DNA of 64,000 nt from Gemmatimonadales bacterium UBA2982 (GTDB taxonomy: Bacteria > Gemmatimonadota > Gemmatimonadetes > Longimicrobiales > Gaopeijiaceae). The position numbers and the translations under genes are program-made. Shown piece after piece: positions 35,027 to 44,128 of the stretch. Under the pieces are notes generated by a model. That model saw only the letters and a program-made list of their open reading frames with translations. It searched no databases and was not told where the DNA came from. Every line of letters begins with the position of its first letter. The first letter of the stretch is position 1. The stretch covers positions 1 to 64,000 of the forward strand of contig DEAM01000001.1 of assembly GCA_002347035.1 (NCBI GenBank), read 5' to 3'.

Positions 35027-36025
35027 TTGCGGATAGCGTTGGATGCGATGGGAACTGACCGGGCACCTATGCCTGAGGTAACCGGGGCGATTCAGTCCCT
35101 AAGCCACCTGGATAGTGATATTGAGGTTGTGCTCATAGGCGATGAAGAGATTGTTCGTACGGAACTTGAGCGTCACGGCCAATGCCCCGATCGTTTGCAT
35201 GTGCACCACGCGCCAGAGCAAGTCACCGCAGCTGATCCTGCGGCGTCAGTGATCCGTAAGAAGCCTTCGAGTTCAATGGTGGTAGGCCTACGGATGCAGC
35301 AAGCGGGAGAGGTAGACGCATTTGTCAGTGCTGGATCAACCGGCGCGATTATGGCCACATCCCTTTTCACACTCCGTCGACTCCCCGGAATAGATCGTCC
35401 GGCTGTGGGCACGCCTCTTCCTTCTCTGAAGGATCCATTTCTGCTTATTGATTCCGGCGCAAACGTCGACTGTAAACCGGAACACTTGGTCCAATTTGCC
35501 CACCTGGGAAGCATATACGCGCAACATACAATGGGGCGCCCGCAACCGAAGGTTAGCCTTCTGAATGTGGGAGAGGAGCCCGGTAAGGGTGGTGAGTTAG
35601 TTGCGGACACGTATGACTTGTTACTAGACGAACCCGGTCTCTGCTTTGTGGGCAATGTAGAAGGTGGGGGTCTGTTAAGGGGAGAATGTGACGTAGTGGT
35701 TTGTGATGGGTTTGTTGGAAACGTGCTCCTAAAGTTCTATGAGGGAGTTGCTGCCTCTATTCTCAGTCCCCTTGGTAAAGAGAGGGATGATGATGAAGAG
35801 ACTGGAGGGCTCAGTGATGTGCTTCGAATCCTAGACCATGCAGATACTGGAGGAGCGCCCCTGTTGGGCGTGGGTGGAGTTTCGATAATCTGCCACGGGA
35901 AATCACCTCCCCGAGCAATTCGTAACGCAATTGCTGTAGCAGCACGAGCTGTAAGCTCAGACATGGTCGGACACAGCGCTCGTAACATCAGCGGTTCGGG
36001 TGCCTGGCTGGAGGAAATGAAATGA
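35027..36025 (+). CDS. plsX: Phosphate acyltransferase PlsX
   Basis: Makes acyl-phosphate from acyl-ACP for phospholipid synthesis. The 332-residue product begins MRIALDAMGTDRAP and contains SAGSTGAIMA and the CDGFVGNVLLKFYEG block of the family. TTG start with GGGAGG-type Shine-Dalgarno upstream. The 86-base gap after rpmF holds only a weak 5-bp hairpin (34981-34995). fabH overlaps its end by ATGA. Confidence 0.94.
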   Translation: MRIALDAMGTDRAPMPEVTGAIQSLSHLDSDIEVVLIGDEEIVRTELERHGQCPDRLHVHHAPEQVTAADPAASVIRKKPSSSMVVGLRMQQAGEVDAFVSAGSTGAIMATSLFTLRRLPGIDRPAVGTPLPSLKDPFLLIDSGANVDCKPEHLVQFAHLGSIYAQHTMGRPQPKVSLLNVGEEPGKGGELVADTYDLLLDEPGLCFVGNVEGGGLLRGECDVVVCDGFVGNVLLKFYEGVAASILSPLGKERDDDEETGGLSDVLRILDHADTGGAPLLGVGGVSIICHGKSPPRAIRNAIAVAARAVSSDMVGHSARNISGSGAWLEEMK

Positions 36026-37017
36026 GAAAACCGCAGCCACTGGTAGAGATCGTTGGTACGGGTCGGTATCTACCTGACTGCGTGCTTACCAACGATGATC
36101 TTGCGAAGAGGGTGGAAACTTCAGATGAGTGGATCCACACCCGTACAGGGATTCGGGAGCGGCGGATAGCGCCCGAAGGTGTAAATGCGGCTGACATGGG
36201 GGCTGCTGCGGCTCAGCGTGCAATGGAATGCGCCCAAGTCGATCCCGGAGAGATTGATGTTATCATCCTTTCCACGGCGACACCGGATCGTTGGCTTCCC
36301 TCTACGGCTTGTGATACACAGGCGCTACTCGGATGCACAAACGCGTTTGCGTTTGATGTGATGGCGGCTTGCACAGGGTTCCTTTATGCCTTGAACGTCG
36401 CCGAGGGTTACCTGATGGCAGGACGAGGCGAAGTCGCCCTTGTGGTCGCCACGGAAAAAATGAGTTCGATCACGGATTGGAGCGACCGGAAGACGTGTGT
36501 CTTGTTTGGTGATGGTGCAGGAGCAGTTGTGCTCCGGAAGAGTAATGGGTCGGGAAGAGGGATCCTTTCCAGCCACCTGCGATCAGACGGCAACCTGGCG
36601 GATCTTTTATATCGCCCTGGAGGCGGCTGTACCGAGCCAGTAAGTCAAGCGCTTCTTGATAACGGACGACACCTGATCCGTATGGAGGGGCGTGAGATCT
36701 TTAAGAACGCAGTCCGCTCTATGGCGGAAGCCTGTGATGTCGCTTTGCAGCAGGCTGGATTGACTGCAGATGACGTAGACCTACTAATCCCCCACCAGGC
36801 TAATGTCCGGATAATTGAAGCGACTGCTAAGTACGCAGGTATCGATATGGAACGGGTGTATGTGAATGTCGACAGATACGGGAACATGAGCTCTGCCTCG
36901 GTACCGGTTGGCCTCGATGAGGCAGTCGAAAAAAGTCTGATTGGCCCCGAATCTAATGTCCTTACGGTGGCTTTCGGTGCCGGCCTAACGTGGGGTGCTA
37001 TGGCCCTTCGGTGGTAG
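36022..37017 (+). CDS. fabH: 3-oxoacyl-ACP synthase III (FabH)
   Basis: Condenses acetyl-CoA with malonyl-ACP to begin fatty-acid synthesis. The Cys-His-Asn triad is Cys117 (AACTGF), His258 (PHQAN) and Asn288 (YGNMSSAS). 331 residues, normal length. Confidence 0.95.
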   Translation: MRKPQPLVEIVGTGRYLPDCVLTNDDLAKRVETSDEWIHTRTGIRERRIAPEGVNAADMGAAAAQRAMECAQVDPGEIDVIILSTATPDRWLPSTACDTQALLGCTNAFAFDVMAACTGFLYALNVAEGYLMAGRGEVALVVATEKMSSITDWSDRKTCVLFGDGAGAVVLRKSNGSGRGILSSHLRSDGNLADLLYRPGGGCTEPVSQALLDNGRHLIRMEGREIFKNAVRSMAEACDVALQQAGLTADDVDLLIPHQANVRIIEATAKYAGIDMERVYVNVDRYGNMSSASVPVGLDEAVEKSLIGPESNVLTVAFGAGLTWGAMALRW

Positions 37018-37034
37018 GCCTTTAGGTACTACAA

Positions 37035-37958
37035 ATGACACTCGCTCTGCTTTTTCCTGGCCAGGGATCACAATATATCGGTATGGGGCGTGAGCTTGCC
37101 GTGGCCGAACCTGCGGCAACAAGGCTTCTTGCGAAGGCAGACGAGGTTCTCGGCTTCCCACTTTCATCGCTCATGGCCGAGGGTCCAGAAGATGTCCTAA
37201 CAGCCACAAATAATGCCCAGCCTGCGATTCTTGTCCATTCGCTCGCGGCGCTGGAAGTCGCTCGGGAACGAATCGGCCCGGTAGCATTGGCAGCAGGTCA
37301 TTCCCTAGGCGAGTTCGCGGCTCATGTGGCTGCAGAGACAATGAGCTTCGAAGAGGCATTGTTAGCCGTCCGACACAGGGGTGAGTTGATGCATCGCGCG
37401 GGGCAAGAGAAAGCGGGCACCATGGCTGCCATTCTTGGGCTAGATGATTCCGTCGTAGAGAAAATATGTCAGGATGTCGATGCCGGAGTATGTCAAATCG
37501 GAAACTTAAATTCAAAAGGACAAGTAGTCATAAGCGGGGACATTTCAGGTGTAGAGGAAGGTATGGAACTCGCCAAAGAGGCCGGTGCCAAGAAAGTGGT
37601 CCAACTAAACGTTTCCGGGGCTTTTCATTCAACTCTAATGGAACCAGCAGCATCTGGATTAAGAGAAAGGCTGGAGGAGATCGATTTCGTTGACCCAGTC
37701 TTTCCAGTTGTTTCAAACGTGACAGCTGAGTTGGTGACGACAGGAGAGGTCGCTAAAGATTTGCTAGTCCGGCAGCTCACAGCCCCCGTGCGCTGGAGTG
37801 CTTCGATTAGTACGATGCTGGCGAGCGGTGTGGATCAGTTTTTAGAGCTTGGTCCAGGCAGGGTCCTTAAGACTCTAAACCGCAGGAACGCACAGGGATG
37901 TGAAACTATGGCTTTCGGTGAGCCTGATGATTTTGCTGCACTGGAGACATTAGAATGA
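37035..37958 (+). CDS. fabD: Malonyl-CoA:ACP transacylase
   Basis: Loads malonyl groups onto ACP. Motifs are LLFPGQGSQYIGMG at the start, nucleophile Ser90 in GHSLGEF, and His198 in SGAFHS. 307 residues. Overlaps fabG by ATGA. Confidence 0.95.
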   Translation: MTLALLFPGQGSQYIGMGRELAVAEPAATRLLAKADEVLGFPLSSLMAEGPEDVLTATNNAQPAILVHSLAALEVARERIGPVALAAGHSLGEFAAHVAAETMSFEEALLAVRHRGELMHRAGQEKAGTMAAILGLDDSVVEKICQDVDAGVCQIGNLNSKGQVVISGDISGVEEGMELAKEAGAKKVVQLNVSGAFHSTLMEPAASGLRERLEEIDFVDPVFPVVSNVTAELVTTGEVAKDLLVRQLTAPVRWSASISTMLASGVDQFLELGPGRVLKTLNRRNAQGCETMAFGEPDDFAALETLE

Positions 37959-38695
37959 GTGGTCGACTGCAAGGGAAAGTGGCGCTGGTGACAGGGGGCG
38001 CACGGGGGATTGGGCTGTCAATCGCAAAGGCTCTGGCTGCTGCGGACGCTCGTGTCGCTGTCGTGGATATCCTAGCTGATACTGCGCAAGCTGCTGCTGC
38101 TGAACTTTCGGGAACTGGCAATCAAGGTTTCTCTTGTAACGTGGCTGATCCCGAAGCAGTGCAGGGGGCCCTTAGTTCAATCGAGGAAAATGTTGGACCA
38201 GTGGATATTCTCATCAATAATGCCGGAATTACGAGGGACAACCTCCTGATGCGGATGAAGAACGAAGATTTTGATGAGGTCATAGCCGTTAACCTCAAGG
38301 GTGCGTTTAATTTTACCAGAGCGGCAGCTCGCGGGATGATGAAGCGCCGGGACGGTGTGATCATCAATATCGCGTCAGTTGTAGGTCTAATCGGAAACCC
38401 TGGGCAAACTAACTATGCAGCTTCAAAGGCCGGCCTGATCGGCATGACTAAGAGTGTTGCTCGCGAGCTAGCATCCAGAGGCGTGCGTTGCAATGCCGTC
38501 GCGCCAGGATTTATTAGTACGCCAATGACTGATGCTTTGAGCGAAGACCAAAAGATTGCCCTTAAGGGACGAATACCCTTAGGGACTCTTGGCACACCAG
38601 ATGACGTTGCGAGTGCCGTAATGTTTCTCGTCGGACCCGACGCGCGCTACATTACCGGCCAAGTGTTGTCCGTTGATGGTGGTATGGCCATGTAG
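37955..38695 (+). CDS. fabG: 3-oxoacyl-ACP reductase FabG
   Basis: NADPH-dependent short-chain dehydrogenase of the elongation cycle. TGGARGIG (13-20) is the cofactor loop, NNAG (88-91) the structural motif, and Ser141, Tyr154 and Lys158 form the catalytic set. 246 residues. Confidence 0.95.
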   Translation: MSGRLQGKVALVTGGARGIGLSIAKALAAADARVAVVDILADTAQAAAAELSGTGNQGFSCNVADPEAVQGALSSIEENVGPVDILINNAGITRDNLLMRMKNEDFDEVIAVNLKGAFNFTRAAARGMMKRRDGVIINIASVVGLIGNPGQTNYAASKAGLIGMTKSVARELASRGVRCNAVAPGFISTPMTDALSEDQKIALKGRIPLGTLGTPDDVASAVMFLVGPDARYITGQVLSVDGGMAM

Positions 38696-38724
38696 TAGTG
38701 CCATAAGACTGTCATCTTTTCAGA

Positions 38725-38738
38725 GCTTTGAACCAAAG
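38725..38738. promoter_or_regulatory. Near-palindromic 14-mer upstream of acpP
   Basis: Second exact copy of GCTTTGAACCAAAG found in the dcd/nuo gap. It sits 22 bases before the acpP start, just upstream of its Shine-Dalgarno, where a bound regulator could affect acpP expression. Confidence 0.35.
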
Positions 38739-38748
38739 TTTTATCCCC

Positions 38749-38756
38749 TAAGGAGG
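38749..38756 (+). promoter_or_regulatory. Strong acpP ribosome-binding site
   Basis: TAAGGAGG lies four bases before the ATG. It is the best Shine-Dalgarno match in the window and fits the very high demand for acyl carrier protein relative to its operon neighbours. Confidence 0.8.
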
Positions 38757-38760
38757 ATAC

Positions 38761-39012
38761 ATGAGCGAGCCCACCGAGGCGCGAGTCCGCGAGATCATCG
38801 TCAACGAGTTGGGCGTTGAGCCAGATAAGGTCACTGACGAGGCGTCATTCGTTGAGGACTTGGGAGCGGATTCCCTCGATACCGTCGAGCTCGTGATGGC
38901 ATTCGAGGAGGAATTCGGGATCGACATCCCCGATGAGGATGCTGAGCAGATGCGTAGCGTTGGTGACGCTATAGCATATTTGCGAGACAAGCAGGAAGGG
39001 GGCGAGGAGTAA
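38761..39012 (+). CDS. acpP: Acyl carrier protein
   Basis: Small acidic carrier (83 residues) bearing the phosphopantetheine on Ser38 in GADSLD. The helix pattern and the EEFGIDIPDEDAEQ segment are typical. It sits between fabG and fabF. Confidence 0.96.
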   Translation: MSEPTEARVREIIVNELGVEPDKVTDEASFVEDLGADSLDTVELVMAFEEEFGIDIPDEDAEQMRSVGDAIAYLRDKQEGGEE

Positions 39013-39035
39013 CCCTCGTCTTTTAAGATCCGAGT

Positions 39036-40307
39036 ATGCTGAAGTGGACCCAGGCAGGTGCTAGCCCGAGGCGAGTAGTAGTAACAGGAATGGGCCTGAT
39101 CTCTCCTGTAGGAAATAACCTACAGGAGAGTTGGGATAGCCTGTTAGCGGGCAAGAGCGGCGGCAGTCAAGTCACGCAATTCGAGGCCACAGAAGAGTTT
39201 CCGTGCAGAATTGGTTGTGAGGTCAAGAACTTTGACCCACTAGATCATTTCGATAAACGGGAGGTGCGACGCCACGACCGCATCGCTCAGTTTGCTATAG
39301 TCGCAGCGGCGGAAGCACTGGCCTCATCGCGCTTGGATACCGGATCCGGAAGCATTGATGCTGAGCGATGCGGTGTCCTCTTTGGTAGTGGTATCGGAGG
39401 TATAGCTACCTTCGAAGAACAACATAAGAAGATGCTTGAGAAGGGCCCCGGCCGAGTGAGCCCTTTCTTCATCCCTATGTTCATACCGGACATAGCAGCC
39501 GGCCTTATCTCCATACGATGGGGCCTTCGGGGTCCGAACTATGCTACGGTATCAGCATGCGCATCCTCAGCTCATGCTATTGGCAACGCCATGAGACACA
39601 TCCGTTACGGCGAAGCAGATATCATGGTAGCGGGGGGCTCCGAGGCAACGATAACCCCTATGACATATGCAGGGTTCTCCTCGATGAAGGCGATGTCGAC
39701 ACGGAATGATGACCCCACAGGCGCCAGCCGGCCGTTTTCGAGCGACAGGGATGGTTTCGTTATGGGCGAAGGGGCTGGGGCGCTTGTTTTAGAGGCTCTA
39801 GAGCATGCCGAGGCGCGAGGAGCTGAAATTCTTGCAGAAGTTGTAGGGTACGGAATCTCTGCAGATGCATTTCACATCACGGCGCCCCCCCCTGACGGAT
39901 ACGGAGCTCAACAGGCTATGCGTACGGCGCTAGAGGATGTGGGTACGGATGCGTCTAATGTCGACTATATAAATGCCCATGGAACATCAACGATGGCTGA
40001 CGCGGTTGAAACGAAAGCTATTAAGGCAGTGCTAGGTGACCGAGCATATGAAATCGTTGTAGGATCTACGAAATCGATGACAGGGCATCTCTTAGGCGCG
40101 GCAGGAGTTCTGGAAGCAATCGCCTCGATCCAGGTCGTAAGGACTGGTCGTATCCCGCCCACAATCAACTTCCAGGGACCCGACGAAGAGTGTGATTTGG
40201 AATACGCGCACGGGGGTGTGATGCAGCGAGATGTAGAGATCGCCCTTAGTAATTCGTTTGGGTTCGGGGGGCACAACGTGTGTCTAGCGATTCGACGGTG
40301 GAACTAA
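39036..40307 (+). CDS. fabF: 3-oxoacyl-ACP synthase II (FabF)
   Basis: Chain-elongating condensing enzyme. The Cys-His-His triad is Cys175 (SACASSAH), His315 (NAHGTST) and His351 (MTGHLLGAAG). ATG 39036 gives 423 residues; the first 12 precede the conserved RRVVVTGMG. A perfect 12-bp stem-loop occupies codons about 22-32. Confidence 0.95.
   Translation: MLKWTQAGASPRRVVVTGMGLISPVGNNLQESWDSLLAGKSGGSQVTQFEATEEFPCRIGCEVKNFDPLDHFDKREVRRHDRIAQFAIVAAAEALASSRLDTGSGSIDAERCGVLFGSGIGGIATFEEQHKKMLEKGPGRVSPFFIPMFIPDIAAGLISIRWGLRGPNYATVSACASSAHAIGNAMRHIRYGEADIMVAGGSEATITPMTYAGFSSMKAMSTRNDDPTGASRPFSSDRDGFVMGEGAGALVLEALEHAEARGAEILAEVVGYGISADAFHITAPPPDGYGAQQAMRTALEDVGTDASNVDYINAHGTSTMADAVETKAIKAVLGDRAYEIVVGSTKSMTGHLLGAAGVLEAIASIQVVRTGRIPPTINFQGPDEECDLEYAHGGVMQRDVEIALSNSFGFGGHNVCLAIRRWN
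39101..39130 (+). promoter_or_regulatory. Perfect 12-bp stem-loop inside the fabF 5' coding region
   Basis: CTCTCCTGTAGG (39101-39112), loop AAATAA, then CCTACAGGAGAG (39119-39130), with no mismatch. It lies 65 bases into fabF. The right arm contains an AGGAGAG Shine-Dalgarno-like core that the stem would hide. Confidence 0.75.
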
Positions 40308-40319
40308 CGCATTACATCG

Positions 40320-40341
40320 TCTCCTGACCCCTCGAAGGAGA
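40320..40341 (+). promoter_or_regulatory. Stem pairing the ispF Shine-Dalgarno
   Basis: TCTCC (40320-40324) is complementary to GGAGA (40337-40341), the ribosome-binding site of ispF. The 5-bp stem has a 12-base loop. It is short and may be chance. Confidence 0.3.
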
Positions 40342-40344
40342 GCT

Positions 40345-40824
40345 ATGAGGATTGGAACGGGATACGACTCACACAGGTTTGATGCTGGACGCCCTTTAAT
40401 ACTTGGTGGGATCCAGATTCCCGCGCATCCTGGACTAGCAGGGCATTCTGACGGGGATGCGATCGCTCATGCCATCATTGATGCCGTACTTGGTGCTGCC
40501 GCTCTGGGTAACGTCGGAAGTCATTTCCCACCGAATGAAGAGGAGTGGAAAGGAGCAGATTCAATGCAGCTCCTGACCCAAGCAATAGAGATCCTCAGCA
40601 ATTCGGGTTATGTGGTAGGCAATATCGACGTAACCGTCATCTGTGAAAGCCCCAGGATCGCGCCCCACGCTGATGCCATGGTAGAAAGTATCAGTCGCGC
40701 TACGAGCATCTCGATGGACCGCGTGTCGATTAAGGGTAAATCAAACGAAGGGATGGGTTGGATCGGGTCAGGTGAGGGTCTCGCGGTTCAAGCAGTAGCC
40801 ATGATAGAGCCCGCACAGGGGTAG
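40345..40824 (+). CDS. ispF: 2-C-methyl-D-erythritol 2,4-cyclodiphosphate synthase
   Basis: MEP-pathway enzyme for isoprenoid precursors. The 159-residue product starts MRIGTGYDSHRF (metal ligands Asp8 and His10) and has GHSDGDAIAHAI with the third metal His. Length is typical. It follows fabF by 37 bases. Confidence 0.95.
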   Translation: MRIGTGYDSHRFDAGRPLILGGIQIPAHPGLAGHSDGDAIAHAIIDAVLGAAALGNVGSHFPPNEEEWKGADSMQLLTQAIEILSNSGYVVGNIDVTVICESPRIAPHADAMVESISRATSISMDRVSIKGKSNEGMGWIGSGEGLAVQAVAMIEPAQG

Positions 40825-40830
40825 GTATCC

Positions 40831-41433
40831 GTGGGTGAGTTCATAGGGTGGGTCGACCTTCTGCCGAACAGCGCTACCTACCTCATGCTGGGCCTAGGGG
40901 TGGCCGCAGAGAATATAGTTCCTGTGATTCCTGCGGATACATTCGTGGCAGTCGGGGGGTTCCTCTCTACGAGGGGTGACTTGGACGGGGTCTGGGTATT
41001 TGGAGCCTCGTGGTTATTTAACGCATCTTCCGCTCTAATGATGTATCGACTTGCTTACAAGTACGGACCGTCGTTCTTCACGTGTGGGGCAGGTCGATAC
41101 ATCCTAAAGTCTCATCAGCTAGAGCGGATGACCCACTTCTACCATCGATGGGGTACGTCGGCAATCTTTTTCACCCGCTTCTTGCCAGGAGTGCGCTCGG
41201 TGGTGCCGGTGTTCGCTGGTGTGACTAACCAGCATTGGTTGAGAGTTGCAACTCCGATAATTATAGCTTCGGGACTCTGGTACGGGACTCTCGTTGCACT
41301 CGGAATATGGGTCGGCAATAATCTGGACCTCCTCCTGACTGTCCTGTCACAACTCAACCTCCTTCTTGGACTGGTCGCTGCATCAGTCATCATCATTGTG
41401 GCCCGTTGGTGGTGGAGGACACGACATGAGTGA
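40831..41433 (+). CDS. DedA-family membrane protein
   Basis: A 200-residue polytopic protein of the DedA/SNARE-associated (VTT) family. The signature FTRFLPGVRSVVPVFAG (about 112-128) has the conserved Arg and Pro-Gly, and the N-terminal helix carries acidic residues (ENIVPVIPADT). DedA proteins are linked to phospholipid or undecaprenyl-phosphate flipping. GTG start six bases after ispF; it overlaps xerD by eight bases. Confidence 0.86.
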   Translation: MGEFIGWVDLLPNSATYLMLGLGVAAENIVPVIPADTFVAVGGFLSTRGDLDGVWVFGASWLFNASSALMMYRLAYKYGPSFFTCGAGRYILKSHQLERMTHFYHRWGTSAIFFTRFLPGVRSVVPVFAGVTNQHWLRVATPIIIASGLWYGTLVALGIWVGNNLDLLLTVLSQLNLLLGLVAASVIIIVARWWWRTRHE

Positions 41434-42349
41434 CCGTCAAGGTTTTCGATTCGAGGAATACGAAGACCACCTTACATATGAACGGGGACTGTCGAGCAAT
41501 ACTGTTGCTGCGTATTTCCGAGATCTAAGGCGCTGGCAAGAGTTCATGGAAAGAGCGTCTGTCTCCAGTCCAGGCGACGTTACTCCCAAGCAATTACGAG
41601 CATGGATGTTCTCACTGAAGGAGGAAGGCCTTGCCCCACCCTCAATTCGACGCTCTCAGTCAGCCCTCCGCAGCTACTTCAGGTTTCTACACTCTGAAGG
41701 GATGGTGGAGAATGACCCTACAGACCGGATGGAGTCACCAAGGGGGGAGAGGCGGCTACCAACTTTTTTGAGCCTGGAAGAAACGCTTCGCTTTCTCGAG
41801 GCTGGCGACCCTTCGAGGAGACTATACTGGCGAGATCGGGCAATTCTCGAATTCCTGTACGCTTCGGGGGTTCGTGTTTCGGAGCTAGTAAATCTGCTAC
41901 TGATTAATCTAGATCTTGATGATCGCTTTGCGACTATCTTCGGGAAGGGATCCAAAGAGCGATTAGTCCCCCTAGGGGATCCAGCGGTAAGAGCGCTAAG
42001 TCGCTACTTGCGAGACGTAAGGCCTGGGCTTGACGCTGGTCAAGGTAAGGGGTGTGTCTTTCTGAATACCCACGGACGTCCTTTGCGCCGTGAGTCGGTA
42101 TGGGCGTTGGTCAAGGATACGGCACGAAGAGCAGGTCTCACTAAAGACGTGTCGCCTCATACTATTCGACACACATTTGCAACACATCTTGTTGAACGAG
42201 GGGCAGACTTGGTCGCAGTGCAGGAGCTCCTAGGTCACTCTGACATCTCAACCACCCAGATCTATACTCACCTGGATAGGGACTACCTCCGCAAGGTTCA
42301 TCACCGATACCACCCCAGGTCTTTAAATGAGGAAAGTACGAGTGATTGA
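41426..42349 (+). CDS. xerD: Tyrosine recombinase XerD/XerC
   Basis: Site-specific recombinase resolving chromosome dimers. The 307-residue product has the SAM-like N-domain (1-100) and catalytic domain with Arg150, Lys174, His245-x-x-Arg248, His271 and Tyr280. The RHTFATHL and ELLGHSDISTTQIYTH blocks are classical. XerC and XerD cannot be separated with certainty by eye; the length and YLRKVHHRYHPR end favour XerD. No mobile-element context is seen, so a housekeeping role is likely. ATG 41426 overlaps the DedA gene. Confidence 0.9.
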   Translation: MSDRQGFRFEEYEDHLTYERGLSSNTVAAYFRDLRRWQEFMERASVSSPGDVTPKQLRAWMFSLKEEGLAPPSIRRSQSALRSYFRFLHSEGMVENDPTDRMESPRGERRLPTFLSLEETLRFLEAGDPSRRLYWRDRAILEFLYASGVRVSELVNLLLINLDLDDRFATIFGKGSKERLVPLGDPAVRALSRYLRDVRPGLDAGQGKGCVFLNTHGRPLRRESVWALVKDTARRAGLTKDVSPHTIRHTFATHLVERGADLVAVQELLGHSDISTTQIYTHLDRDYLRKVHHRYHPRSLNEESTSD

Positions 42350-42350
42350 A

Positions 42351-43964
42351 CTAGTTGCCGGGATTCACCCCGCCATCAGATGGGTCACCCGCATCTACAA
42401 TGGCAAAGAGTTCAGCTTGCGTTGCCGCCTCGTTTAAAAGGCGGATGGCTTCAGTTAAGGCCGGATCACGCTGCGCTCGAAAATTAGCTTCCGCACCAAC
42501 ATCGTCCATGCGCTGAGCAACTGCGATCAAGCCTCGCCATCTGAGATAATCACGCACCACCTCGTCCTCTGCGAGATCAGGCGACAAACCCTCTTCGATG
42601 AGAGACGTCATGAAGGCATTGAACTCAAAATCAGTTACGTTCGGTTCCTCTCCGGCGTTCCTTCGGGCCTCAGCGATTCTGAAGCCAAATTCCGTAAGGC
42701 GGAGAGCGAGAGGGAACTGAGTTTCACTCGTAATACGAACTAGGTCTTGCTCCCTTAATCGCAGTGTGTCTTCGACGATCTCCCGATCAGGGAATATGCC
42801 GCCACCATCAATGAGCGCCCGCCCGCCGGCCGTTTCTACACGTCGTAGGTCATCAACGTCCGTGTCCTCATCAAATGGTTGACCCTGACTATCCCTATCC
42901 CTCTGCAGAGATCGACCCAGTGGCGTGAGCCATGAACCCGTTGTAAAACGAAGCCTCCGTCCATGAGGTAGCGCCATCACAGTCTGCACGACCCCTTTGC
43001 CGAAGGTGCGTTCACCTAGGACTATGGCCCGGTCATAATCCTGCAACGCACCTGCTAGGATTTCTGCACCAGAAGCTGTGAATCCATCAACGAGGACTAT
43101 AATTGGCAGGTTGGGTAGACGCTGCGGCATGCGATCCTGATAGGAATCAGTTTCTGGGTCATCGACAGAACGACCAGGCCGTCGTTGGACTGTGCTAGCG
43201 AGAGTCGACCCTGGCTCGAGAAACAAATCTGCGAGCATGAGGGACTCATCTAGGAACCCACCCGGATTGCGACGAAGGTCGATGATTAGCCCGCGGGCGT
43301 CCGTGAGATCGTCAAGCGCATCACCCATCTCCTCCGCTGCCCCACGTGCAACGCGATCCAAGATTACATACCCGATATCATTGTCTAGAATTCCAAAGTC
43401 CACGGCTGGGACGTGTACCTCAGCACGCGTGATATCAAATTCGAGAGGCTCAGCATAACCGGCTCTTTGAATCATTACTGATACGTCTGTTCCCACAGGC
43501 CCTCGTATTGAATCAGCCGCCATACTAGTGGACCACTCAGAGGCATCCGTATCATTGACTCCAACGATGACGTCACCCACGATGATTCCTGCTTCTCTAG
43601 CCGGAAAGCCCCGGAAGACAGCAGTTACTGTGACAGATTCGTTTAGAAGGGTGATCTGTAACCCGACCCCTGAATAGTTCCCAGTAGTCTGCTCTTCCCA
43701 ATCCTCGGATTCCTGAGGCGTGAATAATTCCGCGTAAGGGTCGTCGAGGGCCTCTATAAGTCCATCAATCGCAGCTTCCCATAGGAGAGAGTCGTCGAAC
43801 TCCTCCATATGCATGCGGGAAATTGCTCTAACTGCGCCGGTAAGGACATCAACCTCATCTGGGGTATTGCCCCCCCCCCTATTCGGGGCGTCCTGAGCAT
43901 TTGAGGCGCCAGGAACAAGGAGTACCGTGGCCAGAATCAAAAGTGTGGCTGTGCGCTTCTTCAT
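42351..43964 (-). CDS. S41-family C-terminal processing protease with PDZ domain
   Basis: Secreted or periplasmic serine protease of the Ctp/Tsp family, 537 residues. A signal peptide (1-23, ending SNA) leads to a Gly-rich linker. A PDZ domain follows (about 98-170, YSGVGLQI) and then the S41 core with the Ser298-Lys323 dyad (FTASGAE, FGKGVVQ). About 150 extra C-terminal residues are alpha-helical. ATG 43964 is chosen because GAGGGCG precedes it and the signal peptide starts there; an ATG at 43997 is upstream. Codons 29-32 run through a G10 tract on the coding strand. Its stop is one base from the xerD stop. Confidence 0.9.
   Translation of the reverse strand: MKKRTATLLILATVLLVPGASNAQDAPNRGGGNTPDEVDVLTGAVRAISRMHMEEFDDSLLWEAAIDGLIEALDDPYAELFTPQESEDWEEQTTGNYSGVGLQITLLNESVTVTAVFRGFPAREAGIIVGDVIVGVNDTDASEWSTSMAADSIRGPVGTDVSVMIQRAGYAEPLEFDITRAEVHVPAVDFGILDNDIGYVILDRVARGAAEEMGDALDDLTDARGLIIDLRRNPGGFLDESLMLADLFLEPGSTLASTVQRRPGRSVDDPETDSYQDRMPQRLPNLPIIVLVDGFTASGAEILAGALQDYDRAIVLGERTFGKGVVQTVMALPHGRRLRFTTGSWLTPLGRSLQRDRDSQGQPFDEDTDVDDLRRVETAGGRALIDGGGIFPDREIVEDTLRLREQDLVRITSETQFPLALRLTEFGFRIAEARRNAGEEPNVTDFEFNAFMTSLIEEGLSPDLAEDEVVRDYLRWRGLIAVAQRMDDVGAEANFRAQRDPALTEAIRLLNEAATQAELFAIVDAGDPSDGGVNPGN
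43870..43879. repeat. C10/G10 homopolymer near the start of the S41 protease gene
   Basis: Ten consecutive C on the plus strand (G on the coding strand) lie about 85 bases after the protease start, right after the signal peptide. Such tracts slip during replication, so this is a candidate phase-variable or assembly-sensitive site. Confidence 0.75.
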
Positions 43965-44128
43965 GCGGCGCCCTCTATCCATTTGTTGCAGTTGCAAATT
44001 TAGAACCCCCAGACACCGACCCCCGTTCCTTATCTGGAAAACTATCCCACATGGTTAGGAGAACGCTGTGCCAGATCTTAAGAATCAGTAACTTTAGCGC
44101 AGAATGAGAACCGAATATTAATTTTCTC

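Noticed and set aside
41426..42349. Tyrosine recombinase as a sign of an integrative element
   Set aside because: Length and motifs fit housekeeping XerC/XerD, and there are no attachment repeats, tRNA or phage genes nearby.
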